Assembly: GCA_049645705.1 (NCBI GenBank)
Contig: JBARUK010000043.1
Location: forward strand, 62,001-126,000
DNA length: 64,000 nt
Reading direction: 5' to 3'
Source: JBGNFV01 sp049645705
GTDB lineage: Bacteria; Bacteroidota; Bacteroidia; Cytophagales; Cyclobacteriaceae
Below the pieces are notes generated by a model. That model saw only the letters and a list, made by a program, of their open reading frames with translations, was not told the DNA's origin and searched no databases. The position numbers were made by a program, and so were the translations under genes. Numbering within the stretch: the first letter of the stretch is position 1; each line of letters begins with the position of its first letter. Below are positions 14,157 to 23,560 of this stretch, piece after piece.

Positions 14157-16799
14157 TTATTCTCCCAGCTTTTCCCTGAGGATTTGTCCGGCCAACTCTA
14201 TCACTTTGGGCAGGCCTTCCACATCTTTTCCACCGGCCGTGGCAAAGAAGGGCTGCCCGCCTCCGCCGCCTTTTATTTCTTTGGCCAGTTCACGCACCAT
14301 CTGGCCGGCATTCAGGTCTTTACCCTTCACCAGGGCCTCATCTATCACTACGGCAATCTGCGGCTTACCGGCTATGTCTGCAGCAAGTACGGCCACCAGG
14401 CTGTCTACTTCGTTTTTCAGCTCGAAGCTGATTTTTTTAAGAGCATCGGCAGTAGGCAGAGTTATCTGGGCCAGAATGACATTTGCTCCACCCATGGTAA
14501 TTTGCTTGTCCAGCAGTGACTGCTTTATAGCCCCGGCCTGCTTTGCATGAAGCTGGTCTATCTCCTTGCCGAGCTTATTCCGGTCTTCTACTAACTGCTC
14601 TACGGCCTTTACCAGGTCCTTAGGATTTTTGAGCAGGTCTTTGAGTGCGCCGAGTGTTTCGGCCTGCTGTCGCATATAGTTCTCTGCTGTATCGCCGGTG
14701 ATGGCTTCTATGCGCCTTACGCCTGCCGCTACGGAAGTTTCCGTAGTGATCTTAAATAGGCCTATTGTACCGGTAGCAGGTACATGAGTACCACCGCACA
14801 GCTCCACAGAGTATGCCGGATCAAAGCTGATTACGCGCACATAGTCACCGTATTTTTCTCCGAACAGGGCTATGGCCCCCATTTCTTTTGCTTCGGCTAT
14901 AGCTACTCTCCGCTCTTCTCCCAGGGATATATTCTCGCGGATCTTCTGGTTTACCAGCTTTTCTACTGTTTCAATCTGCTCTTCGGTCATTTTCTCAAAA
15001 TGACTGAAGTCAAAGCGCAGGATCTTCTCATTCACCAGAGAGCCACGCTGCTGCACATGATCGCCCAGTACCTGGCGCAGGGCCGAGTGTAAGAGGTGGG
15101 TTGCGCTGTGATTGTATTCGGTAAGGCGGCGTTTATCCGCATTGACCACAGCTTGCAGCTCTACCCCCGGGTCTGAGGGCAGTTTATCCGCATAGTGAAC
15201 GATCAGGTCGTTCTCCTTCTTAGTATCTATGATCCGTACTTTTTCACTTCCAGTGTCCAGATAGCCGGTATCGCCTACCTGTCCGCCGCTTTCTGCATAG
15301 AAGGGCGTCTGGTCCAGCACAATGTGAAACAGGGTTTTCTTCTTGTCCGCTACCTCACGGTATTTCAGTATACGGCTGCGACTTTCCAGCTTGTCGTAAC
15401 CCACAAATGCATTTTCTTCACCATCAGCCAGCACAGTCCAGTCTCCCTTCTCCACGGCAGCCGCACTCTTAGAGCGCTCCTTCTGCCGCTTCATCTCTTC
15501 GCCGAAGCCGGCTTCGTCCACCGTTAGTCCGTTCTCACGGGCTATCAGGGCCGTGAGGTCCAGCGGAAAGCCATAGGTATCGTACAGTTCAAAAGCCTGG
15601 CTGCCTTCGATTACCTTTTTATTTTTACTACTCAGGTCTTCCCGTATCTGATCCAGTCTCTTCAGTCCGTTCTCAAGTGTCCTCAGGAAGTTCGCTTCTT
15701 CCTGCCGTATTACATTGGTCACAAAGTCTTTTTGCTCGTAGAGGCCGGGAAACACGTCTTTAAATTGCGTTGCCAAGGACTCTGTCAGCTTATGGAAGAA
15801 GGGCTCATTGAACCCCAGGAAGGTATAGCCATAGCGTACAGCCCGCCTCAGTATGCGGCGGATGACATACCCGGCACGGTTGTTAGACGGCATCTGACCG
15901 TCAGCTATAGCAAAGGATACCGCACGGATATGATCCGAAACCACACGAATGGCAATGTCGGTTTCCTCATTTTCACCGTACGTTTTACCAGCCATATCGG
16001 CTATCCGTTTGATGAGAGGCATGAACACGTCCGTGTCGTAGTTACTCTCCTTGCCCTGTACAGCCATGCACAGGCGCTCGAAGCCCATGCCCGTATCTAC
16101 GTGCTTTTCGGGGAGCGGCTGCAGTGAGCCATTGGCCAGGCGGTTGTATTGCATAAATACGAGGTTCCACACCTCTACCACCAGCGGATGGTCCTGGTTT
16201 ACTAAGGTATCGCCGGGTATTTTCTCCCGATCGGCATCAGTACGCAGGTCTATGTGTATTTCCGAGCAGGGACCACAGGGGCCTACATCGCCCATCTCCC
16301 AGAAGTTGTCCTTCTTATTACCGTTAAGTATACGGGCACTGTCTATGTGCTCCTGCCAGAACCGGCGGGCCTCCCCGTCCTCTTCCAGCGATTCACCGGC
16401 ATCACCTTCAAATACAGTTACATATAGTCTGTCTTTTGACAGTCCGTACACACCAGTCAGCAGCTCCCAGGCCCAGGCTATCGCTTCTTTCTTGAAGTAG
16501 TCACCAAATGACCAGTTTCCCAGCATCTCAAACATGGTATGGTGGTAAGTATCCATGCCTACTTCCTCCAGGTCATTGTGCTTACCGCTAACCCTCAGGC
16601 ATTTTTGCGTATCGGCTACCCGCTTTTCAGATGCGACCTTATTCCCCAGAAAATAGTCCTTGAACTGGTTCATCCCTGCATTAGTAAACATCAGGGTAGG
16701 ATCGTCTTTCAAAACCAGCGGTGCAGATGACACTACCTGGTGGTTTTTACTTTCAAAAAATTCCAGAAACTTCTGGCGTATAGTTACGGCATCCATCAT
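14157..16799 (-). CDS. alaS: Alanyl-tRNA synthetase
   Basis: 880 aa class II synthetase charging tRNA(Ala). The N-terminal catalytic domain shows TNAGMNQFKDYFLG and the motif-2 region; the editing domain carries the zinc-binding HSATHLLHSALR (HxxxH) and CGGTH motifs; the C-terminal C-Ala/DHHA1 domain is glycine-rich (GGGGGQPFFATAGG). The length is normal. Two adjacent ATGs (16799 and 16796) are both possible. It is divergent from the M23 peptidase. Confidence 0.97.
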   Translation of the reverse strand: MMDAVTIRQKFLEFFESKNHQVVSSAPLVLKDDPTLMFTNAGMNQFKDYFLGNKVASEKRVADTQKCLRVSGKHNDLEEVGMDTYHHTMFEMLGNWSFGDYFKKEAIAWAWELLTGVYGLSKDRLYVTVFEGDAGESLEEDGEARRFWQEHIDSARILNGNKKDNFWEMGDVGPCGPCSEIHIDLRTDADREKIPGDTLVNQDHPLVVEVWNLVFMQYNRLANGSLQPLPEKHVDTGMGFERLCMAVQGKESNYDTDVFMPLIKRIADMAGKTYGENEETDIAIRVVSDHIRAVSFAIADGQMPSNNRAGYVIRRILRRAVRYGYTFLGFNEPFFHKLTESLATQFKDVFPGLYEQKDFVTNVIRQEEANFLRTLENGLKRLDQIREDLSSKNKKVIEGSQAFELYDTYGFPLDLTALIARENGLTVDEAGFGEEMKRQKERSKSAAAVEKGDWTVLADGEENAFVGYDKLESRSRILKYREVADKKKTLFHIVLDQTPFYAESGGQVGDTGYLDTGSEKVRIIDTKKENDLIVHYADKLPSDPGVELQAVVNADKRRLTEYNHSATHLLHSALRQVLGDHVQQRGSLVNEKILRFDFSHFEKMTEEQIETVEKLVNQKIRENISLGEERRVAIAEAKEMGAIALFGEKYGDYVRVISFDPAYSVELCGGTHVPATGTIGLFKITTETSVAAGVRRIEAITGDTAENYMRQQAETLGALKDLLKNPKDLVKAVEQLVEDRNKLGKEIDQLHAKQAGAIKQSLLDKQITMGGANVILAQITLPTADALKKISFELKNEVDSLVAVLAADIAGKPQIAVVIDEALVKGKDLNAGQMVRELAKEIKGGGGGQPFFATAGGKDVEGLPKVIELAGQILREKLGE

Positions 16800-16882
16800 G
16801 TGAACGGATAATTTATTTCCTGTTAATCAACTTCTTACCACTTCCCGGAACCAGGCATCAACCTGATATCATTTTTTTTCGG

Positions 16883-16890
16883 TATTTTTG
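16883..16890 (+). promoter_or_regulatory. Candidate -7 promoter element of the M23 peptidase gene
   Basis: TATTTTTG is a perfect TAnnTTTG match, 60 bases before the start codon. The upstream element is only partial (CCTG, 17 bases away). Confidence 0.35.
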
Positions 16891-16950
16891 TCTATAAGTG
16901 GTAATTCAAATCGACCACAAAATTAACAGTTTTTAGCTTTACCCTAAGTT

Positions 16951-17928
16951 ATGGCTAGAATAAAATACTACTACGACACGGAAACCTGCCGCTACGAGCG
17001 GGTGAAGGTAAGCAAGTGGGATGCCGTAGTTAACGCCCTCGGTTTCTTATGCCTTGCTTTCGTTCTGGCTGTCGGCCTGGTATGGGTGTATTCGCTTAAC
17101 TTCGAAATGCCCAAGGAAGCCCAGTTACGCAAGGAAAACGAAGAGCTCAAACTCTACTATGAAGTAGTAGACGACGAAATGAGCAAGATGAAGAAGATGA
17201 TGGCAGTACTCCAGGACCGGGATGATAATGTATACCGGGTGATCTTCGAAGCCGATCCGATTCCCGATGCTGTGAGGCTGGCAGGTACAGGTGGTACCGA
17301 GCGGTATAAGGAACTCATGAAACAAGGCCTGAGCCAGGAAGAGATCATACTGCAGGCAATCAAAAAGATAGATAAGCTGAAGAAGCAAATGCTTATTCAG
17401 ACTAACTCTTACGATGAGATCAACCGTATGGCAGAAGATAAGAACATTATGCTTGCAGCTATACCAGCCATACAACCCGTCTCTAATAAGGAACTGAAGC
17501 GTCTGGCATCAGGTTACGGCCCGCGTATTCACCCTATCTATAAAACCAGGCGAATGCACAATGGCATTGACTTCTCGGCCCCCAGGGGTACGCCTATCTA
17601 TGCTACCGGCAATGGCACTGTAGAAGTAGTCAGAAGCAACTTTAGCGGATACGGAAAGGAAGTGGTCATCAACCATGGCTATGGATACAAGACTCGCTAT
17701 GCGCATATGGAATCCTTTAACATACGGCAGGGGCAGCAGGTGAAGAGGGGTGAGTGCATAGGATATGTAGGTAATACAGGTAGCTCTACGGCTCCTCACT
17801 GCCACTATGAAGTGATCAAAGACAATGACAGGGTCAATCCTGTACACTACTTCTTTAAAGAACTGAACAGTGAAGAATACGACAAAATACTGGAACTTGC
17901 CTCTGTAGAAAACCAGTCTTTGTCATAG
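16951..17928 (+). CDS. M23 family metallopeptidase, membrane-anchored
   Basis: 325 aa cell-wall endopeptidase-like protein. One membrane segment at residues 27-49 is followed by a coiled-coil region (55-90, rich in K/E/M) and a C-terminal LytM/M23 domain (about 185-310). The zinc ligands are visible: HNGIDF (His203, Asp207) and HCH (His285), plus His252 in YAHM. The domain probably faces the periplasm and cleaves or helps regulate cleavage of peptidoglycan cross-links. All catalytic residues are present, so it may be active. A terminator follows within 22 bases. Confidence 0.9.
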   Translation: MARIKYYYDTETCRYERVKVSKWDAVVNALGFLCLAFVLAVGLVWVYSLNFEMPKEAQLRKENEELKLYYEVVDDEMSKMKKMMAVLQDRDDNVYRVIFEADPIPDAVRLAGTGGTERYKELMKQGLSQEEIILQAIKKIDKLKKQMLIQTNSYDEINRMAEDKNIMLAAIPAIQPVSNKELKRLASGYGPRIHPIYKTRRMHNGIDFSAPRGTPIYATGNGTVEVVRSNFSGYGKEVVINHGYGYKTRYAHMESFNIRQGQQVKRGECIGYVGNTGSSTAPHCHYEVIKDNDRVNPVHYFFKELNSEEYDKILELASVENQSLS

Positions 17929-17949
17929 TACGATATGGACAAAATCAAG

Positions 17950-17978
17950 AAGGGAAGGTCTAGGCTTTCCCTTTTTTT
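17950..17978 (+). terminator. Intrinsic terminator after the M23 peptidase gene
   Basis: Stem AAGGGAAGG / CTTTCCCTT with one wobble, six-base loop, followed by TTTTT. Confidence 0.8.
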
Positions 17979-18039
17979 ATACACTCTTGGCCACCATCAC
18001 TATTTTCAGTACCTTAAATACATACTAAATGTAACTATT

Positions 18040-18180
18040 ATGAAAAAGAAACTGAACATCAAAAACCTGACCCTGAAAAGCTTTGTCACTGACCTTAACC
18101 AGAAGGATATTAAAGGTGGAGGGCCATACACAGCTAAGAAGAATTGTGATCCTGAGACTTATGTACCGCTCTGCGTTTAA
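18040..18180 (+). CDS. GG-leader peptide 8 (RiPP-like precursor)
   Basis: 46 aa peptide, leader MKKKLNIKNLTLKSFVT, then DLNQKDIKGGG. The core is short (about 20 residues) with two Cys (KNCDPET, PLCV) and several Thr/Tyr. The ATG at 18040 aligns with the other leaders; the longer frame from 17935 runs through the preceding terminator. It lies 6.5 kb from the main array, isolated from it by unrelated genes, and converges on peptide 9. Confidence 0.75.
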   Translation: MKKKLNIKNLTLKSFVTDLNQKDIKGGGPYTAKKNCDPETYVPLCV

Positions 18181-18217
18181 AACGCATCGCTTGATGTATA
18201 TCTGAGGTGATATAATT

Positions 18218-18260
18218 AAAAAGGCTGTCCTTACACACATATTGCAGGACAGCCTTTTCA
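18218..18260. terminator. Bidirectional terminator shared by GG-leader peptides 8 and 9
   Basis: Perfect stem AAGGCTGTCC (18221-18230) / GGACAGCCTT (18247-18256), extended by a T-A pair, flanked by A-rich sequence on the left and T-rich on the right. It can therefore stop transcription from both sides. Confidence 0.85.
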
Positions 18261-18276
18261 GTAGCCAGCCCTGGGT

Positions 18277-18483
18277 TTAGGCCCCGGGGCCTGTTCCTCC
18301 ACCTTCGCAGGTGTCATAAATAGTATAGGCACATTCCGGGCAGGATGGTCCGGTATTACAAAAAGCCGTGCAGGTCAGCGGATCGTTCAGACTGTCCGTC
18401 CCTCCTTTTATACGATTGGCACTATCAGTTATGAAACTCGAAATCTCCAGGGCTTGTAACGAGAGGTTTACTTTCTTTTTCAT
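18277..18483 (-). CDS. GG-leader peptide 9 (RiPP-like precursor)
   Basis: 68 aa peptide on the opposite strand. The leader MKKKVNLSLQALEISSFIT ends IKGG. The core of about 39 residues has five Cys (LTCTAFC, PSCPEC, DTC) and a Gly-rich tail GGGTGPGA. GGTD...DP resembles the core start of peptide 1. Two ATGs are adjacent (18486 and 18483); I use the second because it gives the common MKKK start. It converges with peptide 8 on one bidirectional hairpin. Confidence 0.75.
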   Translation of the reverse strand: MKKKVNLSLQALEISSFITDSANRIKGGTDSLNDPLTCTAFCNTGPSCPECAYTIYDTCEGGGTGPGA

Positions 18484-18592
18484 CATTTTTATTTACAAAA
18501 TAGCCATAACAGACCGGGTATTCAATCCCCCGCACTGGGTGAGTACATCTTTGCCAGTAAGTGTTTTTGACTTGGGTAATGGCTTACCAAAA

Positions 18593-21500
18593 TTATTTGA
18601 CCAGTATCCATTCAATAAAGAAGGTAGTACCCTCATCTATCTCCGTCTCGAACCAGATGCTTCCACCTGCATGCTCTACACCCCGGCGGGCAATGGCCAG
18701 TCCGATACCGGAGCCTTCAGCTTTGGTGGTAAAGTTGGGCAAAAAGACCTTTTTACTAATATTTTCTGGTATCCCGGTTCCATTATCTGAGACCTCTACC
18801 CTTACCTTCTGGTTATGGGTGGTAAACAGCTTTACTTTGATGTTGGGCTTACGGTCAGACGGAACACTCTGAATTCCGTTGATGATCAGATTATTGAATA
18901 TTCTGCCGGTAAGTTGCTCATCACCCTTAACAAAGTGAGACCCGGCCTCAATATCCGTTTCTACCGTAACCTCTTGGTTTTCAAATAACCTGATTGTCCT
19001 GATCAGTACTTCGGACACATCGAATCGCTCAGTTTCAGGTACCGGCATTTTTGCAAAAGAACTAAACGTACTGGCGATGTTACTGAGCGTTTCCACCTGT
19101 TCCAGCAAGGAATTTATCTGCTTCCTGGTCTTGTCCGCTATTTCCGGCGAAGCGCTTTGGACCACACGCTGCATGTGCTGCAAAGTAAGCTTCATAGGTG
19201 TGAGAGGATTTTTGATCTCATGCGCCACCTGTTTTGCCATTTCCCGCCAGGCACTTTCCTTCTCACTCCTGGCCAGAGCCTTACGGCTATCCTCCAGGTT
19301 TCTCAGCATCCGGTTATACTCTCCTACCATAAGCCCTATCTCATCGTCAGCACGCCATCTGAGCGGCTCGTTCTTGCCGGTAAGGCTGGTTCGGCGGATC
19401 TTTTGGGTGATCAGACGCAAGGGGAATGTCAGCACCCGGCTGGCCAGGTAAGACAAAAACAGCAGCATAATAAACAGAAAAGCAAAGACGTTGATCACCC
19501 GTGTAAATATCTGAGTAAGCTGGCGGTCCAGTTCAGCCTGACTTTCAAAAAACGGTATGCCCAATATGCCCAGCGTCTTTCCGCTTTCCGGCGATACTAC
19601 CTTGCGGTACGTACTCTTATATTTGAGCGAGCCGATGCTCTCTGACATGATCTGGCTTGTGATCTTATCTTCTTTGAACTGCTTCAATACCTCCGGGTTC
19701 ACGTATCGGCTCATCAGGCCATTATCATACACCATAGGCAAACTGGTGGCTATGAGGCGGCCCTGGGTATTATACAGGTTCAGATCGCTTTCAGTAAACT
19801 GGGCAAACTGCGCCAGGTAGTTGTTCAGCTCCTCCCTATCCACCCGGTTGCCTGCATAGCGTGATAGTATGCCAGACAGGTTACGGCTCAGGTTTTCCGT
19901 ACGGTCGGCATAGTTTCTCGCTATATTTTCCCGGTAAGATCGGCTCACCAGTACGACTGCGCTAAGACTTATGGCAAGCAAAGGAAGGAAAAAAGCCAGA
20001 TTCAGATAAAGCTGAATCTTTGCAGCAAAATTAAGTTGGATCTTCCGGAAAGATAGAAACCCGGCCAGAGCCAGTAAGGAAAGCAGCATGAGAAAGAGGC
20101 CTATCAGAAAAAGGAAGCTGAAATTACTAATAAGTATACGGTCACTTCTGGCCGGTACACTCACCACAATGTTTGTACCTTCATCATCAGTTACCCCGCT
20201 ATGCAGGTATCCTCCGGCCAGCCTGCCGTCATTGAACAGGCGGTCTTGTGACAACATGTCTGAGGAAAAATCTGTCTGGTAGTTAAAGCCGCCGTAGCTA
20301 TAGGCCAGCTCTCCTCCGGAATATACAGCGTAACCGAATTCTCTGCCTAAACCGGACTGGATGAACCGGTTATCTACCAAAAGCTCCGGGTAGATACTAT
20401 TGGGAATGAATTTCTTGAGGCTCATATCGATCACGATATGGCCTACTGTACTGCCATACAGGCTTACATCGATAAAGGTAAGGTATCGGCGGGGCTGATC
20501 GGTCTGGATGTCATTTACGAAATAGATACCAGCATATTCGGTAGAGAACTTTTGCTTAGCATAAGTATCCCGCAACTGGCTGTACCCGACCGGACTGTTA
20601 TTCATTGGCTCACCCGCAGCGTTGAACAACATTACCTGGATGTCATACTTATCAAAGTAGTTATTCAGATGTACCCGTCTGATCTTCTGTTCTATAATTT
20701 CCTTTGACGCAAAAGCGCTGAACAGACGGTTTTTAATGAAGGCATCCGATGTTATATTATCAGAAGCTTCATTTAGAAGGTATTCACCGAACAGATCGTT
20801 TTCGATCAGCAGTTCATTACCGAAACGCTCCATAGCTCGCAGCTCACTTACTCTTCCAAACTCATAAATGGAGAGCGCACCTGTAAAAGACATAAACATG
20901 ACCCCCAGGAATATATAGAAGAATGTGGGGTAGCGCATAACAGATAGAGAACGCGGAAGCCTGAAAGCATACAGAATAATGACATATACGCAGTAAATGC
21001 TTACCGACTCCACAGGAATATCACCTTTAATACTGACCATAAGGCAGAAGATCACTACAGCCACGCCCAAAGCCGCCAGAGCTATAAGCGGCCGATCTTT
21101 CAACAGTTTAATGCTCAACGAATAGCTGCTATGTATGATCAGGAAAGCGGAGAGGGCTAACAGGGCAAATATGAGCAAACTGATGATTCGGAAGGAGTCA
21201 AAAAGGATACTTTCCGTAATATCCAGGGTCCATTGAGAATGAATGATCAGCGTACGGGGTAGCAGGTAGACCAGGTGAAGAGCAGAGAAAGATACCAATA
21301 CAAAGCACACAGCCAGTACAAACCGGCGACCGGACTGGAGCTCCAGCGCCCGGCGAACAGCAGATATCTTCTGCAGGATAAAAAACAGATACAGAGAAAT
21401 GATCGCAAGCCCTGCAGCGTTCAGCAGCAGGTCACCAAGGCTGGGGTTTAGAAAAGAACTGGCATAGTAGCGGCTGTTAAAAATTTCAATAGGAACAGGC

Positions 21501-22294
21501 TCAAAAGGCAACTGAAGTAAAATCATCACGAGCCGCAGTACGACAATGCCTAGCGCCAGAAATACCCAACTGGTCAGGTATTGCCTACGCTCTCTGAAAA
21601 ACCTTGTTCCGCGAATAAGCCCGACTACGTATAGGCAAAGGCCCGCCATTAGTAAAAAGAAGAGCAAGCCCTGAACCTGCCTGTCTATCATCTGATAGCC
21701 AGGTAGAAATTGAACGGCGAACAGGAAATCACCCTCTTTATCATTTATGGCATAATACCCTGCGGCAGGTTTGTCTTTCAGCAATACCCCGCCCTCACCA
21801 AAAACCTCCGGGTTGTAACTGCTCTTTATGTAGTTGTTCGTAAGAGCATAATCACGATAGAGTGGCAGGAGGCTAAATATCTCATATCTTGCCCCAGCGC
21901 GCAGCACTTCCTTCCGGTTGGCAATAAACCAGCCCTTATCCAGGTTTACTGCTTTTAAAATATAATCGCCACTCACCTCCCGGTAGGCAGGTACTACTTC
22001 AGAATCAGACCAGTATAGTAGCCGCCCCTCTAAAAAGACTACGTAAGGAAAAGTTTTTTCGTGACTAAATGTAGAAAAGCTTACCGAATCCGATCGTTCG
22101 AAGTTCTCATCTAATTCCCGGGTAAGGGACTGAAGCTCCTCTAGTTCGCTAATAAGTTGCCCGGATAACTTCCGGGCTAGTTTTTCACCATCAGGCTCTC
22201 CATCTGCACCGGAGCCTGCCAATATATATACCAGCACCAGTAATGCCAGTGAGGAAAGTAAAAATACAAGGGGTTTCCCGAACGAAAGAGTCAA
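18593..22294 (-). CDS. Large membrane sensor histidine kinase (NtrY-like)
   Basis: 1233 aa kinase. An N-terminal membrane segment (9-26) is followed by an extracytoplasmic region (30-205), a block of about eight hydrophobic segments (roughly 210-480), a second extracytoplasmic sensor region, two more membrane segments that flank another sensor-like domain, a HAMP domain, and the kinase core. The phosphorylated His is His1025 in VAHEIKNPLTPMKL; N, G1 and G2 boxes are NNLIINGIQS, DNGTGIP and GSGIGLAIARR. The core resembles NtrY. No response regulator lies next to it, so it is an orphan. The signal sensed is unknown. Catalytic residues look intact. Confidence 0.85.
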   Translation of the reverse strand: MTLSFGKPLVFLLSSLALLVLVYILAGSGADGEPDGEKLARKLSGQLISELEELQSLTRELDENFERSDSVSFSTFSHEKTFPYVVFLEGRLLYWSDSEVVPAYREVSGDYILKAVNLDKGWFIANRKEVLRAGARYEIFSLLPLYRDYALTNNYIKSSYNPEVFGEGGVLLKDKPAAGYYAINDKEGDFLFAVQFLPGYQMIDRQVQGLLFFLLMAGLCLYVVGLIRGTRFFRERRQYLTSWVFLALGIVVLRLVMILLQLPFEPVPIEIFNSRYYASSFLNPSLGDLLLNAAGLAIISLYLFFILQKISAVRRALELQSGRRFVLAVCFVLVSFSALHLVYLLPRTLIIHSQWTLDITESILFDSFRIISLLIFALLALSAFLIIHSSYSLSIKLLKDRPLIALAALGVAVVIFCLMVSIKGDIPVESVSIYCVYVIILYAFRLPRSLSVMRYPTFFYIFLGVMFMSFTGALSIYEFGRVSELRAMERFGNELLIENDLFGEYLLNEASDNITSDAFIKNRLFSAFASKEIIEQKIRRVHLNNYFDKYDIQVMLFNAAGEPMNNSPVGYSQLRDTYAKQKFSTEYAGIYFVNDIQTDQPRRYLTFIDVSLYGSTVGHIVIDMSLKKFIPNSIYPELLVDNRFIQSGLGREFGYAVYSGGELAYSYGGFNYQTDFSSDMLSQDRLFNDGRLAGGYLHSGVTDDEGTNIVVSVPARSDRILISNFSFLFLIGLFLMLLSLLALAGFLSFRKIQLNFAAKIQLYLNLAFFLPLLAISLSAVVLVSRSYRENIARNYADRTENLSRNLSGILSRYAGNRVDREELNNYLAQFAQFTESDLNLYNTQGRLIATSLPMVYDNGLMSRYVNPEVLKQFKEDKITSQIMSESIGSLKYKSTYRKVVSPESGKTLGILGIPFFESQAELDRQLTQIFTRVINVFAFLFIMLLFLSYLASRVLTFPLRLITQKIRRTSLTGKNEPLRWRADDEIGLMVGEYNRMLRNLEDSRKALARSEKESAWREMAKQVAHEIKNPLTPMKLTLQHMQRVVQSASPEIADKTRKQINSLLEQVETLSNIASTFSSFAKMPVPETERFDVSEVLIRTIRLFENQEVTVETDIEAGSHFVKGDEQLTGRIFNNLIINGIQSVPSDRKPNIKVKLFTTHNQKVRVEVSDNGTGIPENISKKVFLPNFTTKAEGSGIGLAIARRGVEHAGGSIWFETEIDEGTTFFIEWILVK

Positions 22295-22340
22295 ATTAGT
22301 TTACATCTGATGCGACCACAAAAGATAGTCATTGAACCTC

Positions 22341-22724
22341 TCAATTACTATACCTTGGATCATAGCTAACCCCACCAAAAGCGTGAAGGTATAGAACTCT
22401 TGAAAATCTGAATATAAAAGGAAGACAAACAATTACTATAATCGGCACACTAACTATGTACACAATAAGCTCAGGATCATTGAAAAAGGTGTATAGCACA
22501 AATGCCGTCCCAAGCAGAATAGCCATGGTTATAGCATAACTCACGTACATGGCGCCAAAAAAGAAGCCCGGCTCTCTTTCGAACTGCAACCCGCAATTTG
22601 GGCAGTTCTTATGCATCTTGTCAAACTTATTAACGCGCAACAGACTGTACATGAACATATCACCCTCATGACAGCGGGGGCATTTACCTTCTGCTATAGC
22701 CAGCAGCTTTGATTTCTTTGCCAT
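22341..22724 (-). CDS. DUF983 family membrane protein
   Basis: 127 aa protein with an N-terminal zinc-ribbon-like pair of CxxC motifs (CPRC and CPNC, residues about 15-50), then two hydrophobic segments. This is the DUF983 layout, a family often found beside cytochrome oxidase genes. I start at the ATG at 22724 (MAKKSKLL), because the longer frame from 22757 extends further into the neighbour. It still overlaps the preceding gene by 41 bases. It is the last gene of the respiratory block. Confidence 0.8.
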   Translation of the reverse strand: MAKKSKLLAIAEGKCPRCHEGDMFMYSLLRVNKFDKMHKNCPNCGLQFEREPGFFFGAMYVSYAITMAILLGTAFVLYTFFNDPELIVYIVSVPIIVIVCLPFIFRFSRVLYLHAFGGVSYDPRYSN

Positions 22725-22980
22725 TCTTTCTGCTTTTGCGATACCACATGTAGGCAATTACTCCAAAAAGAACGTAAGGAGCAACGAACATATACAATAT
22801 CCCCATATTGAGATTAGCAGCCACACCTACATCTCCATCACTAACATTGTTTTCTACCTGGGCACGGCACATAGCACACTGAGCCTCTGCCTCACCCGAA
22901 AAGGCGACCACGAATAATAGTGGCAGAAAAATCAGAAGAGTTATTTTCAAGATAGGACCCATAAACGATAGTCTGTTCAA
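22684..22980 (-). CDS. Small membrane protein with CxxC, oxidase-cluster associated
   Basis: 98 aa protein. It has a hydrophobic N-terminal signal-like segment ending EAEAQ, then CAMC (possible metal or redox pair), a short polar stretch with VENNVSDGD, one membrane segment (about 58-78) and a basic tail. I recall similar small proteins next to SCO/DUF420 genes in Bacteroidota but know no established function. The start overlaps the DUF420 stop (ATGA), and the 3' end overlaps DUF983. A role in oxidase assembly is inferred from context only. Confidence 0.7.
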   Translation of the reverse strand: MNRLSFMGPILKITLLIFLPLLFVVAFSGEAEAQCAMCRAQVENNVSDGDVGVAANLNMGILYMFVAPYVLFGVIAYMWYRKSRKNGKEIKAAGYSRR

Positions 22981-23558
22981 TAAGAATAATACGGGCTAAT
23001 AAGGAAATAAACCACTACGCCTGTGACAGATACGTATAACCATACCGGTAACGTGATCTTCACGATCTTACGGTGTTTCTCGATTCTATTACTTAGCGCA
23101 TAGTAGAATGCAAGTAAAACAAACGGCACCACTATAGCCGCCAGAAGAATATGCGACAGCAAAATACCCAGGTACACATTTCGCATAACGCCTATCTCCA
23201 ATAGTTCAGCCTGGCTGAGAACACCGTCAGCATTCAGATCTCCGAACTTAACAGACTCTACGGAAGCATGATAAATAACGTACGAAACAAGAAACACGCA
23301 ACCGAGACCGAACGCCGCCAGCATTGCAGTCTTATGATACTGTATCTTCTTCTGCCTTATAAAGATTAACCCGGCAATCAATGCAATTGCCGTAGCAGAA
23401 TTTACAACGGCATTCAGACCTGGCAGCATATAGACCCAATCAGCCCCCAGATTAAAGCGGACAGGCATGAACAACAGTATAGCCACTACAACAGGTATGG
23501 CCACTGATAATACCCCTATTATCCTTAAGTTCCGCGATTCGTTTTGCGTTATTTCCAT
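22977..23558 (-). CDS. DUF420 membrane protein with EF-hand-like insert
   Basis: 193 aa DUF420 family protein with five hydrophobic segments (13-30, 45-66, 78-96, 125-150, 168-188). DUF420 members such as YozB/CtaM are needed for maturation of heme-copper oxidases in Firmicutes, and the gene sits two bases downstream of SCO, which fits. The loop between segments 3 and 4 contains FGDLNADGVLSQAEL: positions D107, N109, D111, G112, S115, E118 match a canonical calcium-binding EF-hand loop. I cannot tell whether it binds calcium. Confidence 0.85.
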   Translation of the reverse strand: MEITQNESRNLRIIGVLSVAIPVVVAILLFMPVRFNLGADWVYMLPGLNAVVNSATAIALIAGLIFIRQKKIQYHKTAMLAAFGLGCVFLVSYVIYHASVESVKFGDLNADGVLSQAELLEIGVMRNVYLGILLSHILLAAIVVPFVLLAFYYALSNRIEKHRKIVKITLPVWLYVSVTGVVVYFLISPYYSY

Positions 23559-23560
23559 CG

